Assembly (NCBI GenBank): GCA_020445605.1
Contig: JAGRGH010000027.1
Coordinates: 1-64,000 of the forward strand
From: Chromatiales bacterium
Lineage (GTDB): Bacteria > Pseudomonadota > Gammaproteobacteria > JAGRGH01
DNA length: 64,000 bases
Direction: 5' to 3'
In this document: piece after piece, positions 43,290-53,812 of the stretch
How positions within the stretch are numbered: position 1 is the first letter of the stretch
Layout: each line of letters starts with the position of its first letter
The notes under the pieces: generated by a model
Told to the model about the DNA's origin: nothing
Seen by the model: only the letters and a program-made list of their open reading frames with translations
The model's database searches: none
Made by a program: the position numbers and the translations under genes

Positions 43290-44343
43290 CGAGCACCTCC
43301 TCGCAGGTCGCAACCACACACTGGGTCGCATCCGGCCGTGCCAGCGTGCGCGCGGCATTTGCCCAGGCCAGCGCGCGCGCGCGATCCAGCGTGTCCAGAT
43401 GCGCGGCCAGCGTCTCGGCCGTCAGCGTGGCCTGTTGCTCGATGACCGCCGCGCCGGCCTCGACCAGCACCCGCGCGTTCGCGCTCTGGTGGTCGTCGAC
43501 CGCGTGCGGATACGGCACGAGGATGCCGCCCAGTCCCGCCGCGGCCAGCTCCGAAACCGTCAGGGCGCCGGCCCGCGCGATGACGAAATCGGCCCAGGCA
43601 TAGGCGCCGGCCATGTCGTCGATGAATTCGCCAAGTTCGGCCTGGACACCATGCGCGGCATAGGCGTCGCGCGCGGCGTCGATCTGCCGCCCGGTCTGGT
43701 GGCGTACGACCGGGCGACGGCCTTCGGGCAGGCGCGCAATTGCCGATGGAACGAGCGCGTTCAACGCGGTCGCACCGAGCGAGCCGCCCAGCACCAGCAA
43801 CCGCAACGGCCCATCCCGACCTGCAAAGCGTTCGGCGGGCGACGCGAGCATGCTGATCTCCCGGCGCACGGGATTGCCGCAGATGCGCACACCACAGCTG
43901 CGGAACGCGCCGGCGAATGCGGCAAGCCGACGTGAGGCAAACCGTTCCAGCCGACGATTGGTCATGCCAGCGATGGCGTTCTGCTCGTGGATGACCAGCG
44001 GCACGCCGGACAGCCAGGCCGCAAGGCCGCCGGGCGCCGCAACATAGCCGCCCATGCCCAGTACCAGCTTCGGACGCTGCCGGCGCAGAACCCCCAGGGC
44101 GTTCCACACGGCGCCCGCCAGACGAAACGGCGCGACGGCCCAGCCGAGCGCGCCCTTACCGCGCAGACCGGTCATCGGCGACCACTCGACCTCGAATCCG
44201 GCCTGCGGCACGACGCGGGATTCGATGCCGCGGCGCGTCCCGAACCAGACCACCCGGTGACCGCGCTCGCGCAGCGCCTCGGCACAGGCCAGCGCCGGAA
44301 ACACATGCCCGCCGGTGCCGCCGGCCATGATCATCACGGTCAC
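43276..44343 (-). CDS. murG: Lipid II synthase MurG
   Basis: MurG is the peripheral glycosyltransferase that adds GlcNAc to lipid I. The 355 residues include [44 protein letters not shown] and [13 protein letters not shown]. The GTG at 44343 overlaps the ftsW stop as GTGA; ATG codons three and five residues later are possible starts. Confidence 0.95.
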   Translation of the reverse strand: MTVMIMAGGTGGHVFPALACAEALRERGHRVVWFGTRRGIESRVVPQAGFEVEWSPMTGLRGKGALGWAVAPFRLAGAVWNALGVLRRQRPKLVLGMGGYVAAPGGLAAWLSGVPLVIHEQNAIAGMTNRRLERFASRRLAAFAGAFRSCGVRICGNPVRREISMLASPAERFAGRDGPLRLLVLGGSLGATALNALVPSAIARLPEGRRPVVRHQTGRQIDAARDAYAAHGVQAELGEFIDDMAGAYAWADFVIARAGALTVSELAAAGLGGILVPYPHAVDDHQSANARVLVEAGAAVIEQQATLTAETLAAHLDTLDRARALAWANAARTLARPDATQCVVATCEEVLDGRV

Positions 44344-45500
44344 CGCCCACCGCCTTCGAGCACCCGCCGCTCGGCCGTCTCATAGTCGATGCGGGCGAGC
44401 AGGCCGACCGCCACTCCGAGCACCAGCAGCGCGTTGCCGCCAAAACTCACGAACGGCAGCGTCAGCCCCTTGGTCGGCAGCACGCCGAGATTCACCCCGA
44501 CATGCACCAGCCCCTGCAGCCCGATCCACAACGCGATGCCGGCTGCAACCCAGGCCGCGAAATCCTGCTTCAGCGCATGGGCGCGACGCGCCAGTGCCAG
44601 CCCACGCAGGGCGACCAGCGCGATCAGTGCAATGACGGTGAGCGTGCCGATCAGACCCAGCTCCTCGCCGATGACCGCGAGCACGAAATCGTTGTGGGCC
44701 TCGGGCAGATAAAAGAGCTTCTGCACGCCGGCGCCCAGGCCAACGCCTTCCACACCACCCCGACCGAAAGCAATCAGCGACTGCACCAGCTGGTAGCCGG
44801 TGGCAAGCGGATCTTCCCAGGGGTTGTGAAAGCTCATCACGCGGGCCACGCGATACGGCGCCATCATCACGGCGGCGGCCGCCGCAACCGCAAACGCGAG
44901 CAACATGCCGGTGAACTGGGCAAGCGGCATGCCGGCCAGGAACAGCAGACCGAGACCGGTCGCAACGACCACGAACAAGGTGCCGAAATCCGGCTCGAGC
45001 AGCAGCAGCCCGGCCGCCACGGCGAGCAGCACCAGCGGCATCCAGAAACCGCGCACCGGTTGCCCGAGTTCGTCGTGACGGTTGTCCAGGTAGGCCGCCA
45101 GGAACACGATCGACGCCAGCTTCATCCACTCCGATGGCTGCAGGTTGATGCCTGCGATCAGCGGTATCCAGCGCGTCGCGCCGTTCGCGGTACGCCCCAC
45201 ACCCGGCACCAGCACGATGGCGAGCAGGGCCAGCGCGCCGAGAAACAGATACGGCGCCGCAAACCGCCAGGCGCTCACCGGCACGACCCAGGCGAGGATG
45301 CCAAGACCGATGGCCGCGGTCAGAAACTGCACATGCCGGGTGAACAGCGTCATCGAGGGCTCGGCATCGCCGGCGTGCAGGGTCGCCGACGCGACCATGA
45401 CGACACCGAGGCCGACCAGCACGGCAATCGGCACGTACAGCCACAGCGCGCTCGCCATACGCGGTGGAGTGGCGCTGGCCGTGGCACGCGCGGCACTCAT
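44340..45500 (-). CDS. ftsW: Peptidoglycan polymerase FtsW
   Basis: FtsW is the SEDS-family glycosyltransferase that polymerises septal lipid II together with FtsI. The 386-residue protein has ten membrane helices and SEDS motifs such as GINLQPSEWMKLASIVFLA and the loop with LPEAHNDFVLAVIGEELG. It overlaps murD by 4 bp. Confidence 0.95.
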   Translation of the reverse strand: MSAARATASATPPRMASALWLYVPIAVLVGLGVVMVASATLHAGDAEPSMTLFTRHVQFLTAAIGLGILAWVVPVSAWRFAAPYLFLGALALLAIVLVPGVGRTANGATRWIPLIAGINLQPSEWMKLASIVFLAAYLDNRHDELGQPVRGFWMPLVLLAVAAGLLLLEPDFGTLFVVVATGLGLLFLAGMPLAQFTGMLLAFAVAAAAAVMMAPYRVARVMSFHNPWEDPLATGYQLVQSLIAFGRGGVEGVGLGAGVQKLFYLPEAHNDFVLAVIGEELGLIGTLTVIALIALVALRGLALARRAHALKQDFAAWVAAGIALWIGLQGLVHVGVNLGVLPTKGLTLPFVSFGGNALLVLGVAVGLLARIDYETAERRVLEGGGR

Positions 45501-46870
45501 GCGAATCGCTCCCGCACGGCGCGCTGAAAGCGGTCACCGCGGTCGGCGTAGCCGTTGAACATGTCGAAGCTGGCACAGGCCGGCGACAGCAGCACGGCGT
45601 CCCCGGGCTGCGCGAACCGCGCGGCGGCCTCGACGGCGGCGGGCATCGAATCCGCGTGCGCGATGGCCGTCCCGGGTGGCAGCACCGCCTCGATCTTCGG
45701 CGCGTCCTCGCCGATCAGCACGACACCGCGAACGTATCTGCGAACCGGCTCGGCCAGCGCATCAAACGCCTGCCCCTTGCCCTGGCCGCCGGCGATCAGC
45801 ACGACACGCGCGGCGTCCGGCAGGATCGCCGCCAGCCCCTCGATCGCAGCCAGCGTCGCGCCGACGTTCGTGCCCTTGGAGTCGTCATACCAGTCGATCC
45901 CGCCGCGCCGACCGACCGGCTGCGTGCGATGCGCGAGCCCGCGAAAGCGCCGCAGCGTCGCGACCATCGCCTCACGCGACAGCCCGGCGGCCGTGCCAAG
46001 CGCCAGCGCCGCGAGCGCATTGGCCTGGTTGTGCGCGCCGGCCAGGGCGAGGTCGTCGACCGCCATCCAGCTGTCCGAGCCGCAGGCGAGAAACAGACGA
46101 CCGTCCCGCTCGATGCGGCCGAATTCGCGACCGTTGCGCGGCCGACCGAGCGTGAAGCCGACGACCTCGGCAGCGACCGGACCGGACGCCGTGCGCGGGT
46201 CGTCGAGATTCACGACGACGGTCTGGGCGCCGGCATAGACGCGGCGCTTCGCGCCCGCGTAGTCGTCGAGCGTCGCGTAGCGATCCATGTGATCCGGCGA
46301 GACGTTCAGCACACAGGCCGCGCGCGCACGCAGCGACCGGGTCGTTTCGAGCTGGAAGCTCGACAGCTCCAGCACGTACAGCGCAGGTTCCGCGTCGCCG
46401 AGCAGGTCGAGCGCGGGTTCCCCGAGGTTGGCGCCTACACGCACGTCGACACCGTCCGTGCGCGCCATTTCGGCGACCAGGGTCGTGACCGTGCTCTTGC
46501 CGTTGGAACCGGTGATCGCAATGACCGGCGCACGCGCAATCCGCGCGAACAGTTCGATGTCGCCGATGACCTCCACGCCAGCGGCGAGCGCCGCCTGCAC
46601 CGCGGGCTCGGCGAGCGCGACGCCCGGCGACAGCACGATGCGATCGAAGCCGGTCAGCAGTTCCGCGGACAGCGGTCCGGTCGCGATCCGCAAATCGGGA
46701 TGCTCGGCACGCAGCGCGTCGATGCCGGGCGGGGCGACACGCGTATCCGCCAGCGCGGGCCGTTCGCCACGCGCGAGCAGGTGACGCAGCACCGAGCGCC
46801 CGGTCGCGCCCAGACCGACGATCAGCGTGCCGGCATCAGGCATCGGATGAATCCCGTTCGCGCAAGACAT
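45497..46870 (-). CDS. murD: UDP-N-acetylmuramoylalanine-D-glutamate ligase
   Basis: MurD adds D-Glu to UDP-MurNAc-L-Ala. The 457 residues show VGLGATGRSVLRHL, the ATP loop ITGSNGKSTVTTL, LELSSFQLE and the C-terminal DDSKGTNVGATLAA and LSPACASFDMFNGYADRG. The start could be the ATG at 46870, 6 nt after GGTGA, or the ATG at 46843, which would give the usual N-terminal length. It follows mraY after 6 bp. Confidence 0.95.
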   Translation of the reverse strand: MSCANGIHPMPDAGTLIVGLGATGRSVLRHLLARGERPALADTRVAPPGIDALRAEHPDLRIATGPLSAELLTGFDRIVLSPGVALAEPAVQAALAAGVEVIGDIELFARIARAPVIAITGSNGKSTVTTLVAEMARTDGVDVRVGANLGEPALDLLGDAEPALYVLELSSFQLETTRSLRARAACVLNVSPDHMDRYATLDDYAGAKRRVYAGAQTVVVNLDDPRTASGPVAAEVVGFTLGRPRNGREFGRIERDGRLFLACGSDSWMAVDDLALAGAHNQANALAALALGTAAGLSREAMVATLRRFRGLAHRTQPVGRRGGIDWYDDSKGTNVGATLAAIEGLAAILPDAARVVLIAGGQGKGQAFDALAEPVRRYVRGVVLIGEDAPKIEAVLPPGTAIAHADSMPAAVEAAARFAQPGDAVLLSPACASFDMFNGYADRGDRFQRAVRERFA

Positions 46871-46876
46871 CCGCGC

Positions 46877-47959
46877 TCACCGGATCTTCAGGCTCGCGAG
46901 CCCGATCGAGACGAGGATCACGGTGATGATCCAGAACCGCACGATGACGCGCGGCTCCGGCCAGCCCTTGAGCTCGAAGTGGTGATGAATCGGCGCCATG
47001 CGGAACAGCCGCCGGCCGGTCAGACGATACGAGCCGACCTGCAGGATCACGGAGATCGTCTCGATCACGAACACACCGCCCATGATCACGAGCACGAGTT
47101 CCTGACGGACGACCACCGCGATCAAGCCGAGCGCCGCGCCCAGCGCCAGTGCGCCGATGTCGCCCATGAACACCTGCGCGGGGTAGGTGTTGAACCACAG
47201 GAAACCCAGGCCGGCGCCGACGATCGCGCCACAGACGATGATCACTTCGCCGACCCCGGGCAGATTCGGCAGCAGCAGATAGCTCGCGAACTTCGCGTGT
47301 CCGGACGCATACGCGAACACACCGAGCGCGCCGCCGACCAGCACCGTCGGCATGATCGCGAGCCCGTCCAGGCCGTCGGTCAGGTTCACCGCGTTGCTGG
47401 CACCGACCACGACCAGGTAGACCCACAGCACATACCAGGGACCCAGCTCGAAGACGAGTGTCTTGAAGAACGGGATGATCAGCTGCGACTCGGCCGGCGA
47501 CTGCTGGGTGAAGTACAGCCACAGCCCGGCGGCGAGTCCGGCGATGGACTGGAACAGGTATTTCCAGCGCGCCGGCAGGCCACGCGAATCCTTCAGCACG
47601 AGCTTGCGATAGTCGTCGACGAAGCCGATCACGCCGAAGGCGGCCGTCGTCAGCAGCACGACCCAGACGTAGCGGTTGGACAAATCCGCCCACAGCAGCA
47701 CCGCCGTGGCGATCGCGACGAGGATCAGCGCGCCGCCCATGGTCGGCGTACCGGCCTTGGACAGATGCGTCTGCGGGCCATCGCTGCGCACCGTCTGACC
47801 GATCTGGTATCGGTTCAGCGAGCGGATCATCGCCGGACCGACGAGCAGCGCAATGCCGAGCGCGGTCAGCACGCTCAGCAGTCCACGCAGCGTCAGATAC
47901 TGGAATACCGCGAAGCCGTCGTGGAAGCGGGTCAGCCATTCAGCAAGCCAGAGCAGCAC
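46877..47959 (-). CDS. mraY: Phospho-N-acetylmuramoyl-pentapeptide-transferase
   Basis: MraY makes lipid I from UDP-MurNAc-pentapeptide and undecaprenyl phosphate. The 360-residue polytopic enzyme has [19 protein letters not shown] (catalytic Asp pair), [13 protein letters not shown] and the C-terminal [13 protein letters not shown]. It matches the family in length. Confidence 0.97.
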   Translation of the reverse strand: MLLWLAEWLTRFHDGFAVFQYLTLRGLLSVLTALGIALLVGPAMIRSLNRYQIGQTVRSDGPQTHLSKAGTPTMGGALILVAIATAVLLWADLSNRYVWVVLLTTAAFGVIGFVDDYRKLVLKDSRGLPARWKYLFQSIAGLAAGLWLYFTQQSPAESQLIIPFFKTLVFELGPWYVLWVYLVVVGASNAVNLTDGLDGLAIMPTVLVGGALGVFAYASGHAKFASYLLLPNLPGVGEVIIVCGAIVGAGLGFLWFNTYPAQVFMGDIGALALGAALGLIAVVVRQELVLVIMGGVFVIETISVILQVGSYRLTGRRLFRMAPIHHHFELKGWPEPRVIVRFWIITVILVSIGLASLKIR

Positions 47960-47962
47960 GGC

Positions 47963-49345
47963 TCAGCCCTCCGCCCTGGCGAGTTCGCGCACGACTGCAT
48001 CCATGCCCGCGGTGCGCGAGCCCTTGACCAGCAGCGACTGATCGACTGCAAGCGAATCGCGCAGCGCGCGGGTCGCCGCCGAGCGGTCCGCGAACACCTC
48101 GCCGCCGCGCCCGAACGCCTGCGCCGCGGCGGCCGACAGCGGCCCCACCGCAACCAGCCGATCGATACCCGCGGCCCGCGCGAACGCGCCGGCGCGCGCA
48201 TGCCAGCCGCGCGCATCGTCACCGAGCTCCGCCATGTCGCCGAGCACCAGCACGCGTTCGCCGCCGGCGCTCGCCAGCACCTCGATCGCGGCCGCAAGCG
48301 ACGCGGGATTGGCGTTGTAGCTGTCGTCGATCAGCAGCCCGCCGGCGCGATGCGCAAGCGCATTGAGCCGACCCGGCGCGGGTGCCAGTTCCGCAAGCGC
48401 GTCGGCGACCGTCGCGGCCGGAATGTCGAGCGCCAGCGCCACGGCCATGGCAGCCGCCGCGTTGAGCACGTTGTGCCGGCCCAACAGGGCCATCTCGAAG
48501 GACGCTTCACGCTTGCCGAGCGCAAGCGAAAACGCCGTGCGTGCGCCATGTCCCGCACCGATCGTGCGCAGCCGCTCCGGCAGGAACCGCACATCGGCCT
48601 GCGGACTCGCGCCGAAGCGGATACAGCGTCGCGTACCGAGCCGCTCGACCCATTGCGGCGCGAAGTGTTCGTCGGCGTTGACCACGGCCGTGCCGTCGGC
48701 CGGCAGGGCCGCGTAGATCGCGCCCTTGGTCTGCGCAACGGCCTCGACCGAGCCGAAGCCCTCGAGATGCGCCGGCGCGACATTCGTGACCAGCGCGATC
48801 TCCGGCTCGACGAGCGCCGCGAGCATGGCGATCTCGCCGCGGTGATTCGCGCCGAGTTCGAACACCGCCGCCTGATGCCGCTCGCAATCGAGTTCGCAGA
48901 GCATCAGTGGCACGCCGATGTGGTTGTTCAGATTGCCGCGCGTGGCGAGCACGGATTCCGGGCCGTAATGGGCGCGCAGAATCGCGGCGATCATCTCCTT
49001 GACCGTGGTCTTGCCGTTCGAGCCGGTCAGTGCGATCACGCGCCCGGCACAGGACTGACGATGCCGGTGCGCAAGCACCTGCAGCGCCGCAAGCGTGTCG
49101 GCCACCACCAGCTGCGGAATCGATACGCCGTCCAGCGGATGATTCACCAGCGCCGCCGCGGCGCCACCCGCCTGCGCCTCGGCGAGAAACGCATGGCCGT
49201 CGAAGTTCGCACCGCGCAGCGCGACGAACAGATTCCCCGCGGCGAGCCGGCGCGTATCGGTGCTGACACCCGTGAACGTGGCGTCGGCACCCGAGATGGT
49301 TCCGGCAAGCGGTCGGGCTGCCTGGCTGAGCGACATGGCGATCAT
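47963..49345 (-). CDS. murF: UDP-MurNAc-tripeptide-D-alanyl-D-alanine ligase
   Basis: MurF adds the D-Ala-D-Ala made by Ddl. The 460 residues include GVSTDTRRLAAGNLFVALRG, the ATP loop LTGSNGKTTVKEM, HLEGFGSVEAVAQTKG and DDSYNANPASLAAA. It overlaps murE by 4 bp (ATGA). Confidence 0.95.
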   Translation of the reverse strand: MIAMSLSQAARPLAGTISGADATFTGVSTDTRRLAAGNLFVALRGANFDGHAFLAEAQAGGAAAALVNHPLDGVSIPQLVVADTLAALQVLAHRHRQSCAGRVIALTGSNGKTTVKEMIAAILRAHYGPESVLATRGNLNNHIGVPLMLCELDCERHQAAVFELGANHRGEIAMLAALVEPEIALVTNVAPAHLEGFGSVEAVAQTKGAIYAALPADGTAVVNADEHFAPQWVERLGTRRCIRFGASPQADVRFLPERLRTIGAGHGARTAFSLALGKREASFEMALLGRHNVLNAAAAMAVALALDIPAATVADALAELAPAPGRLNALAHRAGGLLIDDSYNANPASLAAAIEVLASAGGERVLVLGDMAELGDDARGWHARAGAFARAAGIDRLVAVGPLSAAAAQAFGRGGEVFADRSAATRALRDSLAVDQSLLVKGSRTAGMDAVVRELARAEG

Positions 49346-50844
49346 TCCCGCCCGTCCAGCGCGGCCCGCGCGACCGCGGCATCGTCGAACGGCAGTCGCA
49401 GATCGCCGATCTGCTGCTCGCGCTCATGACCCTTGCCCGCAATGACGATGACGTCGCCCGCAGCGGCGGCGCCAATGGCCGCAGCAATCGCGCGACGCCG
49501 GTCGCGTTGCACGGTGGCGGCCGCGGGCCGCTCCAGACCCGCCACGATCTCGGCGACGATGGCATCGCCGTCCTCGTGACGCGGATTGTCATCGGTGATC
49601 GTGACCTGATCGGCCAAGCGCTCGGCGATCGCGCCCATCAGCGGACGCTTGCCGCGGTCCCGATCGCCGCCGCAGCCGAACACGCAGATCAGCGATCCCT
49701 GCGTGTGCGCCCGCGCCGCGGTCAACAGATTCTCCAGCGCATCCGGCGTGTGCGCGTAGTCGACGATCACCAGCGGCTGCCGGTCGCCGCCGAGCCGCTG
49801 CATGCGCCCGGCCACTGGCCGCAGGCGCGCGAGGCGCTGCACGACATCGTCCAGCCGCAGACCGAGCGCCAGCAGTCCGCCCGCAGCCGCAAGCGCGTTC
49901 GCCGCATTGAAGCGGCCGTACAACGGCAGTTCCACCGTGGCCGTTCCGTATGCACCGTCAAGCTCGATCACCAGCCCCTCGGCAACGGTCGCAACGCGCT
50001 TCGCATGCAACTCGGACACGCCCGGTTGCAGCGAGTAACGCAGGCGCCGCACGCCGCGCGCGAGTGCCGCCGCGTACTGCTCGGCCGCGGGATCGTCGGC
50101 ATTCAGTACCGCGGCATCCAGCCCGGGGCGGGTGAAGAGTTTCTGCTTCGCGGCGCGATAGGCGTCCAGATCGCCGTGAAAATCCAGGTGGTCGCGCGTG
50201 ACGTTCGTGAGGATCGCGACCGGCATGTGCACGGCCTCGACCCGCCCCTGCGCGAGCGCGTGCGAGGACACTTCCATCGCCGCGAAGCGCAGGCCGTCGG
50301 CGATGAAGCCCGAGAGAATCTCCTGCACGCTGACGGCATCCGGCGTCGTGTGCGTGGCCGACGCCAGCGCGCCCGGCCGGCCGCTGCCCAGCGTGCCGAT
50401 CACCGCGGCATCCGGGCCCAGCGCCTGCGCGAGGTAGTGCGTGACGCTGGTCTTGCCGTTCGTGCCGGTGACACCGACCACCGTGATGCGCCGCGACGGC
50501 GCGCCATGGAAGCGCGCGGCGAGCGCACCGGCATGCCGGCCGAGGGCTTCGACCGCAAGCACGGGCAGGGCACGCGTGGCCAGCCGGACGATCGCGGCGG
50601 CCGGCCAGCGCGCGTCGGGCTCGGCCAGCACCGCGACGGCCCCGGCCGCGCGTGCGGGGTCAAGAAATTCAAGCCCGTGGTGCGCCTGGCCGGCCAGCGC
50701 GACAAATACCTCGCCGGCGCGCAGCGCGCGACTGTTCGCACTAAGGCCGGCGACGCGGACCGCGGGCGGCAGTCCACGCACCGGCAGCCCCGTCAGCAGG
50801 GTGTCCAGGCGCCAGCCGTCGTTCTGTGTGGGCGCGACCATCAT
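49342..50844 (-). CDS. murE: UDP-MurNAc-tripeptide synthetase (meso-diaminopimelate-adding)
   Basis: MurE adds the third residue of the stem peptide. The 500-residue protein has the ATP loop VTGTNGKTSVTHYLAQ, the carbamylated-lysine region, and the DNPR motif in TITDDNPRHEDGD that selects meso-diaminopimelate. The product is therefore Gram-negative-type peptidoglycan. It overlaps ftsI by 4 bp. Confidence 0.96.
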   Translation of the reverse strand: MMVAPTQNDGWRLDTLLTGLPVRGLPPAVRVAGLSANSRALRAGEVFVALAGQAHHGLEFLDPARAAGAVAVLAEPDARWPAAAIVRLATRALPVLAVEALGRHAGALAARFHGAPSRRITVVGVTGTNGKTSVTHYLAQALGPDAAVIGTLGSGRPGALASATHTTPDAVSVQEILSGFIADGLRFAAMEVSSHALAQGRVEAVHMPVAILTNVTRDHLDFHGDLDAYRAAKQKLFTRPGLDAAVLNADDPAAEQYAAALARGVRRLRYSLQPGVSELHAKRVATVAEGLVIELDGAYGTATVELPLYGRFNAANALAAAGGLLALGLRLDDVVQRLARLRPVAGRMQRLGGDRQPLVIVDYAHTPDALENLLTAARAHTQGSLICVFGCGGDRDRGKRPLMGAIAERLADQVTITDDNPRHEDGDAIVAEIVAGLERPAAATVQRDRRRAIAAAIGAAAAGDVIVIAGKGHEREQQIGDLRLPFDDAAVARAALDGRE

Positions 50845-52538
50845 GGCGCGCCCACCGAGGAGGCCAGCCGCGTCGCGGGCCGTTCCAGCTCCGGCGCGAT
50901 GCTGCGCAGGCGCAGCGCCTGCGCCATCACGGCGCTGAACACGGGGGCGGCGACCTGGCCGCCGAAGTATTCGCCGGCCGCCGGTTCGTCGATGACGACC
51001 ACGAGTACGAGTTCGGGCGTCGTGATCGGCGCCATGCCGGCAAACAGCGCGCGGTAGCGGTCTTCGGAATAGCCGTCGCGACTGACCTTGTGCACGGTGC
51101 CGGTCTTGCCGCCGACGCGATAACGCGGCACGGCCGCGGCGCGGCCGGTGCCGTCGCGAACGACGGTTTCGAGCATCGCACGCAGCTGCCGCGCGGTCTG
51201 GGCATCCAGCACGCGGGTTTGTTCGACGGGACCATCGCGCAGCTCAAAGGTGACAGGCGTGAACACGCCGTCGTTGGCGATCACCGCATACGCCTGCGCG
51301 AGTTGCAGGGTCGTCACGCCGATCCCGTAGCCATAACCGAGCGTGGCGTGCTGCGCATCGGACCACTCGCCGGGCGGCGCAAGCTGCCCCGCGCCTTCGC
51401 CCGGGAACGCGCTCTGGGTGGGCCGGCCGAAGCCGAGCATGTCGTACAGATGCGCAAGCCGCTCGCGCGGCTGTGCGAGCGCGATCTTGCCGGCACCCAC
51501 GTTGCTCGAATGGCGAATGACGTCCGCAACCGGAATCGCGCCGTAGTCGCGATGATCGCGCACGGTGTACTTGCCAACGCGCATCCAGCCCGGGCTGGTT
51601 TCGATGATCGAACCAGGCGTGAGCGCATGCGCCTCGAGCGCCGCGGCGATGGTGAACGGTTTCAGTGTCGACCCGGGCTCGATCACGTCGGCCACCGCGG
51701 CATTGCGACGCGCGCGCAGTTCGCCCTTGTCCGCACTGTTCGGATTGAACGACGGCTGATTCGCCATCGCGAGGATTTCGCCCGTTGCCGGGTCCAGCAG
51801 CACCAGACTGCCGCCGCGCGCGCCGGCGGACTGCACCGCCGCTTTCAGTTCCCGATACGCGATGTACTGGAGGCGATGGTCCAGCGCCAGCGCAACATCG
51901 ACGCCGTCATGCGCGGCCTCGATCAGCCCGACCTCGTCGACCAGCCGGCCGGTGCGATCACGCATGACACGGCGCAGCCCCGGCGTCGCGGCAAGCCGCG
52001 ATTCCAGCGCGAGTTCGAGCCCCTCCTGGCCGACGTCGTCGACATCGGTGAAACCGATTACATGTGCACTCGCCTCGCCCGACGGATAGAAGCGCCGGTA
52101 GTCGCGCTCCAGACGCACGCCTTCGAGTTCCAGCGCCGTGACCCGATCAGCGATCTCCGGCGTGACCCGTCGCGCAACGAGCACGATGTTGCTGTTGCGA
52201 TTCGCCGCAAAACGCCTGCCAAGGGCTTTTGGCTTTGCGCCGATGACGCGCGCGAGGCGTTCGAAGTTTTCGGGCGTGGGTTCGAACTCGCCCGGGATCA
52301 GCCCCACGGACTGCACGGCCGTCGAAACTGCGAGCGGTTCGCCGTTGCGATCGGTGATGACCCCGCGACGCGCCACGGTTGGCAACGCCGCGAGATAGCG
52401 GCCCTCGCCCTGCTTGCGCAGGAAGTCGACATCGACCACCTGCAGGAAATACGCGCGGGCGCCAAGCGCGGCAGCGCCAGCGACGAAGATTGCGCCGACC
52501 AGTCCATAACGCCAGCGGCTGCTGCGCTCAGCGGCCAT
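50841..52538 (-). CDS. ftsI: Septal peptidoglycan transpeptidase FtsI (PBP3)
   Basis: FtsI is the class B penicillin-binding protein of the divisome. The 565 residues have one N-terminal membrane helix (about 12-34), the pedestal domain with ARRGVITDRNGEPLA, and the transpeptidase domain with Ser290 in the STLK tetrad, SSN (HSSNVGAGK) and KTG (VGGKTGTVHK). It overlaps ftsL by 11 bp. Confidence 0.96.
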   Translation of the reverse strand: MAAERSSRWRYGLVGAIFVAGAAALGARAYFLQVVDVDFLRKQGEGRYLAALPTVARRGVITDRNGEPLAVSTAVQSVGLIPGEFEPTPENFERLARVIGAKPKALGRRFAANRNSNIVLVARRVTPEIADRVTALELEGVRLERDYRRFYPSGEASAHVIGFTDVDDVGQEGLELALESRLAATPGLRRVMRDRTGRLVDEVGLIEAAHDGVDVALALDHRLQYIAYRELKAAVQSAGARGGSLVLLDPATGEILAMANQPSFNPNSADKGELRARRNAAVADVIEPGSTLKPFTIAAALEAHALTPGSIIETSPGWMRVGKYTVRDHRDYGAIPVADVIRHSSNVGAGKIALAQPRERLAHLYDMLGFGRPTQSAFPGEGAGQLAPPGEWSDAQHATLGYGYGIGVTTLQLAQAYAVIANDGVFTPVTFELRDGPVEQTRVLDAQTARQLRAMLETVVRDGTGRAAAVPRYRVGGKTGTVHKVSRDGYSEDRYRALFAGMAPITTPELVLVVVIDEPAAGEYFGGQVAAPVFSAVMAQALRLRSIAPELERPATRLASSVGAP

Positions 52539-52827
52539 CGCCCGCTCCCGTGCCGACCCCGAGCACCACGACCTCGGCCGGCGGCGGCACCTGCATCGCG
52601 AAGGCCTTGCGCGCGCGGCGCTCGACCTCGTCGTAGGCCGCCAGCGTGCCGTGCTCGATGCGCAGCCGCTCCCAGGCGGTCAGCAGTGCGTCGCGATCGG
52701 TCCGCGCGGCCTGCAAATCGCGAAGCGTCCGACGATGCTCGTCGACGACATAGACGCTGGCGAGCGCACTGGCAATCACCGCAAGCGCAAGCGCGGCCGT
52801 CGCAAGCCCACGCAACAGGGCGCTCAT
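52528..52827 (-). CDS. ftsL: Cell division protein FtsL
   Basis: FtsL is a small bitopic protein of the FtsQLB complex that activates FtsWI. The 99 residues have a short cytoplasmic end, a membrane helix (about 8-28) and a periplasmic coiled coil (HRRTLRDLQAARTDRDALL). Identification rests on this architecture and on its place between rsmH and ftsI. Confidence 0.88.
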   Translation of the reverse strand: MSALLRGLATAALALAVIASALASVYVVDEHRRTLRDLQAARTDRDALLTAWERLRIEHGTLAAYDEVERRARKAFAMQVPPPAEVVVLGVGTGAGDGR

Positions 52828-53780
52828 TGCACACGCTCCGCCACGCGCAGCACGGCACTGCGTGCGCGCGGGTTTGCCGCGATCTCGTCTTCGTCGGCGA
52901 AGACCGCCTGCCCGACCAGACGCATGGGCGGCGTGACCTCGGGGGCGGGCAGCCCGCGCGGCATCTGCGGCGGGCGCGCGTGATCGCGCATCCAGCGCTT
53001 GACCATGCGGTCTTCCAGCGAGTGAAAGCTGATCACGGCCAGCCGTCCGCCCGGGGCGAGCCAGCCGAGCACGAAATCGAGCAGGGTCCGCAGCTCATCG
53101 AGTTCGCCGTTGACCTGGATACGAATGGCCTGGAACGCGCGCGTGGCCGGATGCCGGCCCGGTTCGCGCCGGCGTACGACCCGCTCGATGAGGCCGGCGA
53201 GTTGGCCGGTGGTTTCGATCGGCCGTTCGGTGCGCTCGGCGACGATTGCGCGGGCGATGCGCGCGGCGTCGCGCTCCTCGCCGTACTCGCGAAGGCAGCC
53301 TGCGATCTGCTGAGCGCTGGCGCGCGCCAGCCATTCGGCCGCCGACGGCCCGCGGCTGGGGTCCATGCGCATGTCCAGCGGCCCGTCGCGCAGAAAGCTG
53401 AAGCCACGCGCGGATTCGTCGAGCTGCGGCGAGGACACGCCAAGGTCGGCCAGCACGCCGTCGACCCGCCCCGCCCAGTCCCGCTCGCGCACCAGCCGGT
53501 CGAGTCCGGAGAACGCTGTGTGTTCGATCGCAAAGCGCGGGTCGGCGCCATAGCGCGCCAGCCCGTCGCGTATCGCCGCCGGGTCCCGATCCACCGCGAG
53601 CATGTGGCCGTCCCTACCGAGCCGCGCGAGGATCGCACCGGCGTGACCGCCACGCCCGTACGTTGCGTCGAGGTAGCGACCGTCGGGCCGAATCGCCAGC
53701 GCCGCGACCGCGGCGTCGAGCAGCACGGCGCGGTGCGGTGTTGACTGGACCGGGTCGTTCACTGCCGGAGGCATCGCCAT
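52824..53780 (-). CDS. rsmH: 16S rRNA (cytosine1402-N4)-methyltransferase
   Basis: RsmH (MraW) methylates N4 of C1402 in 16S rRNA; RsmI, encoded nearby, methylates the ribose of the same nucleotide. The 318 residues include the SAM-binding YLDATYGRGGHAGAIL, DLGVSSPQLDESARGFSF and AVISFHSLEDRMVKRWM. It overlaps ftsL as ATGA and follows mraZ after 32 bp. Confidence 0.96.
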   Translation of the reverse strand: MAMPPAVNDPVQSTPHRAVLLDAAVAALAIRPDGRYLDATYGRGGHAGAILARLGRDGHMLAVDRDPAAIRDGLARYGADPRFAIEHTAFSGLDRLVRERDWAGRVDGVLADLGVSSPQLDESARGFSFLRDGPLDMRMDPSRGPSAAEWLARASAQQIAGCLREYGEERDAARIARAIVAERTERPIETTGQLAGLIERVVRRREPGRHPATRAFQAIRIQVNGELDELRTLLDFVLGWLAPGGRLAVISFHSLEDRMVKRWMRDHARPPQMPRGLPAPEVTPPMRLVGQAVFADEDEIAANPRARSAVLRVAERVQ

Positions 53781-53812
53781 CGCTGTCGGAATTCGCGCCG
53801 TTCATTGCCCGC

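Noticed and set aside
45464-49429. A 1321-codon open frame on the plus strand across murD, mraY and murF
   Set aside because: It is antisense to three clear Mur genes, is extremely rich in Arg, Gly and His, and has no domain; long shadow frames are normal at this GC content.
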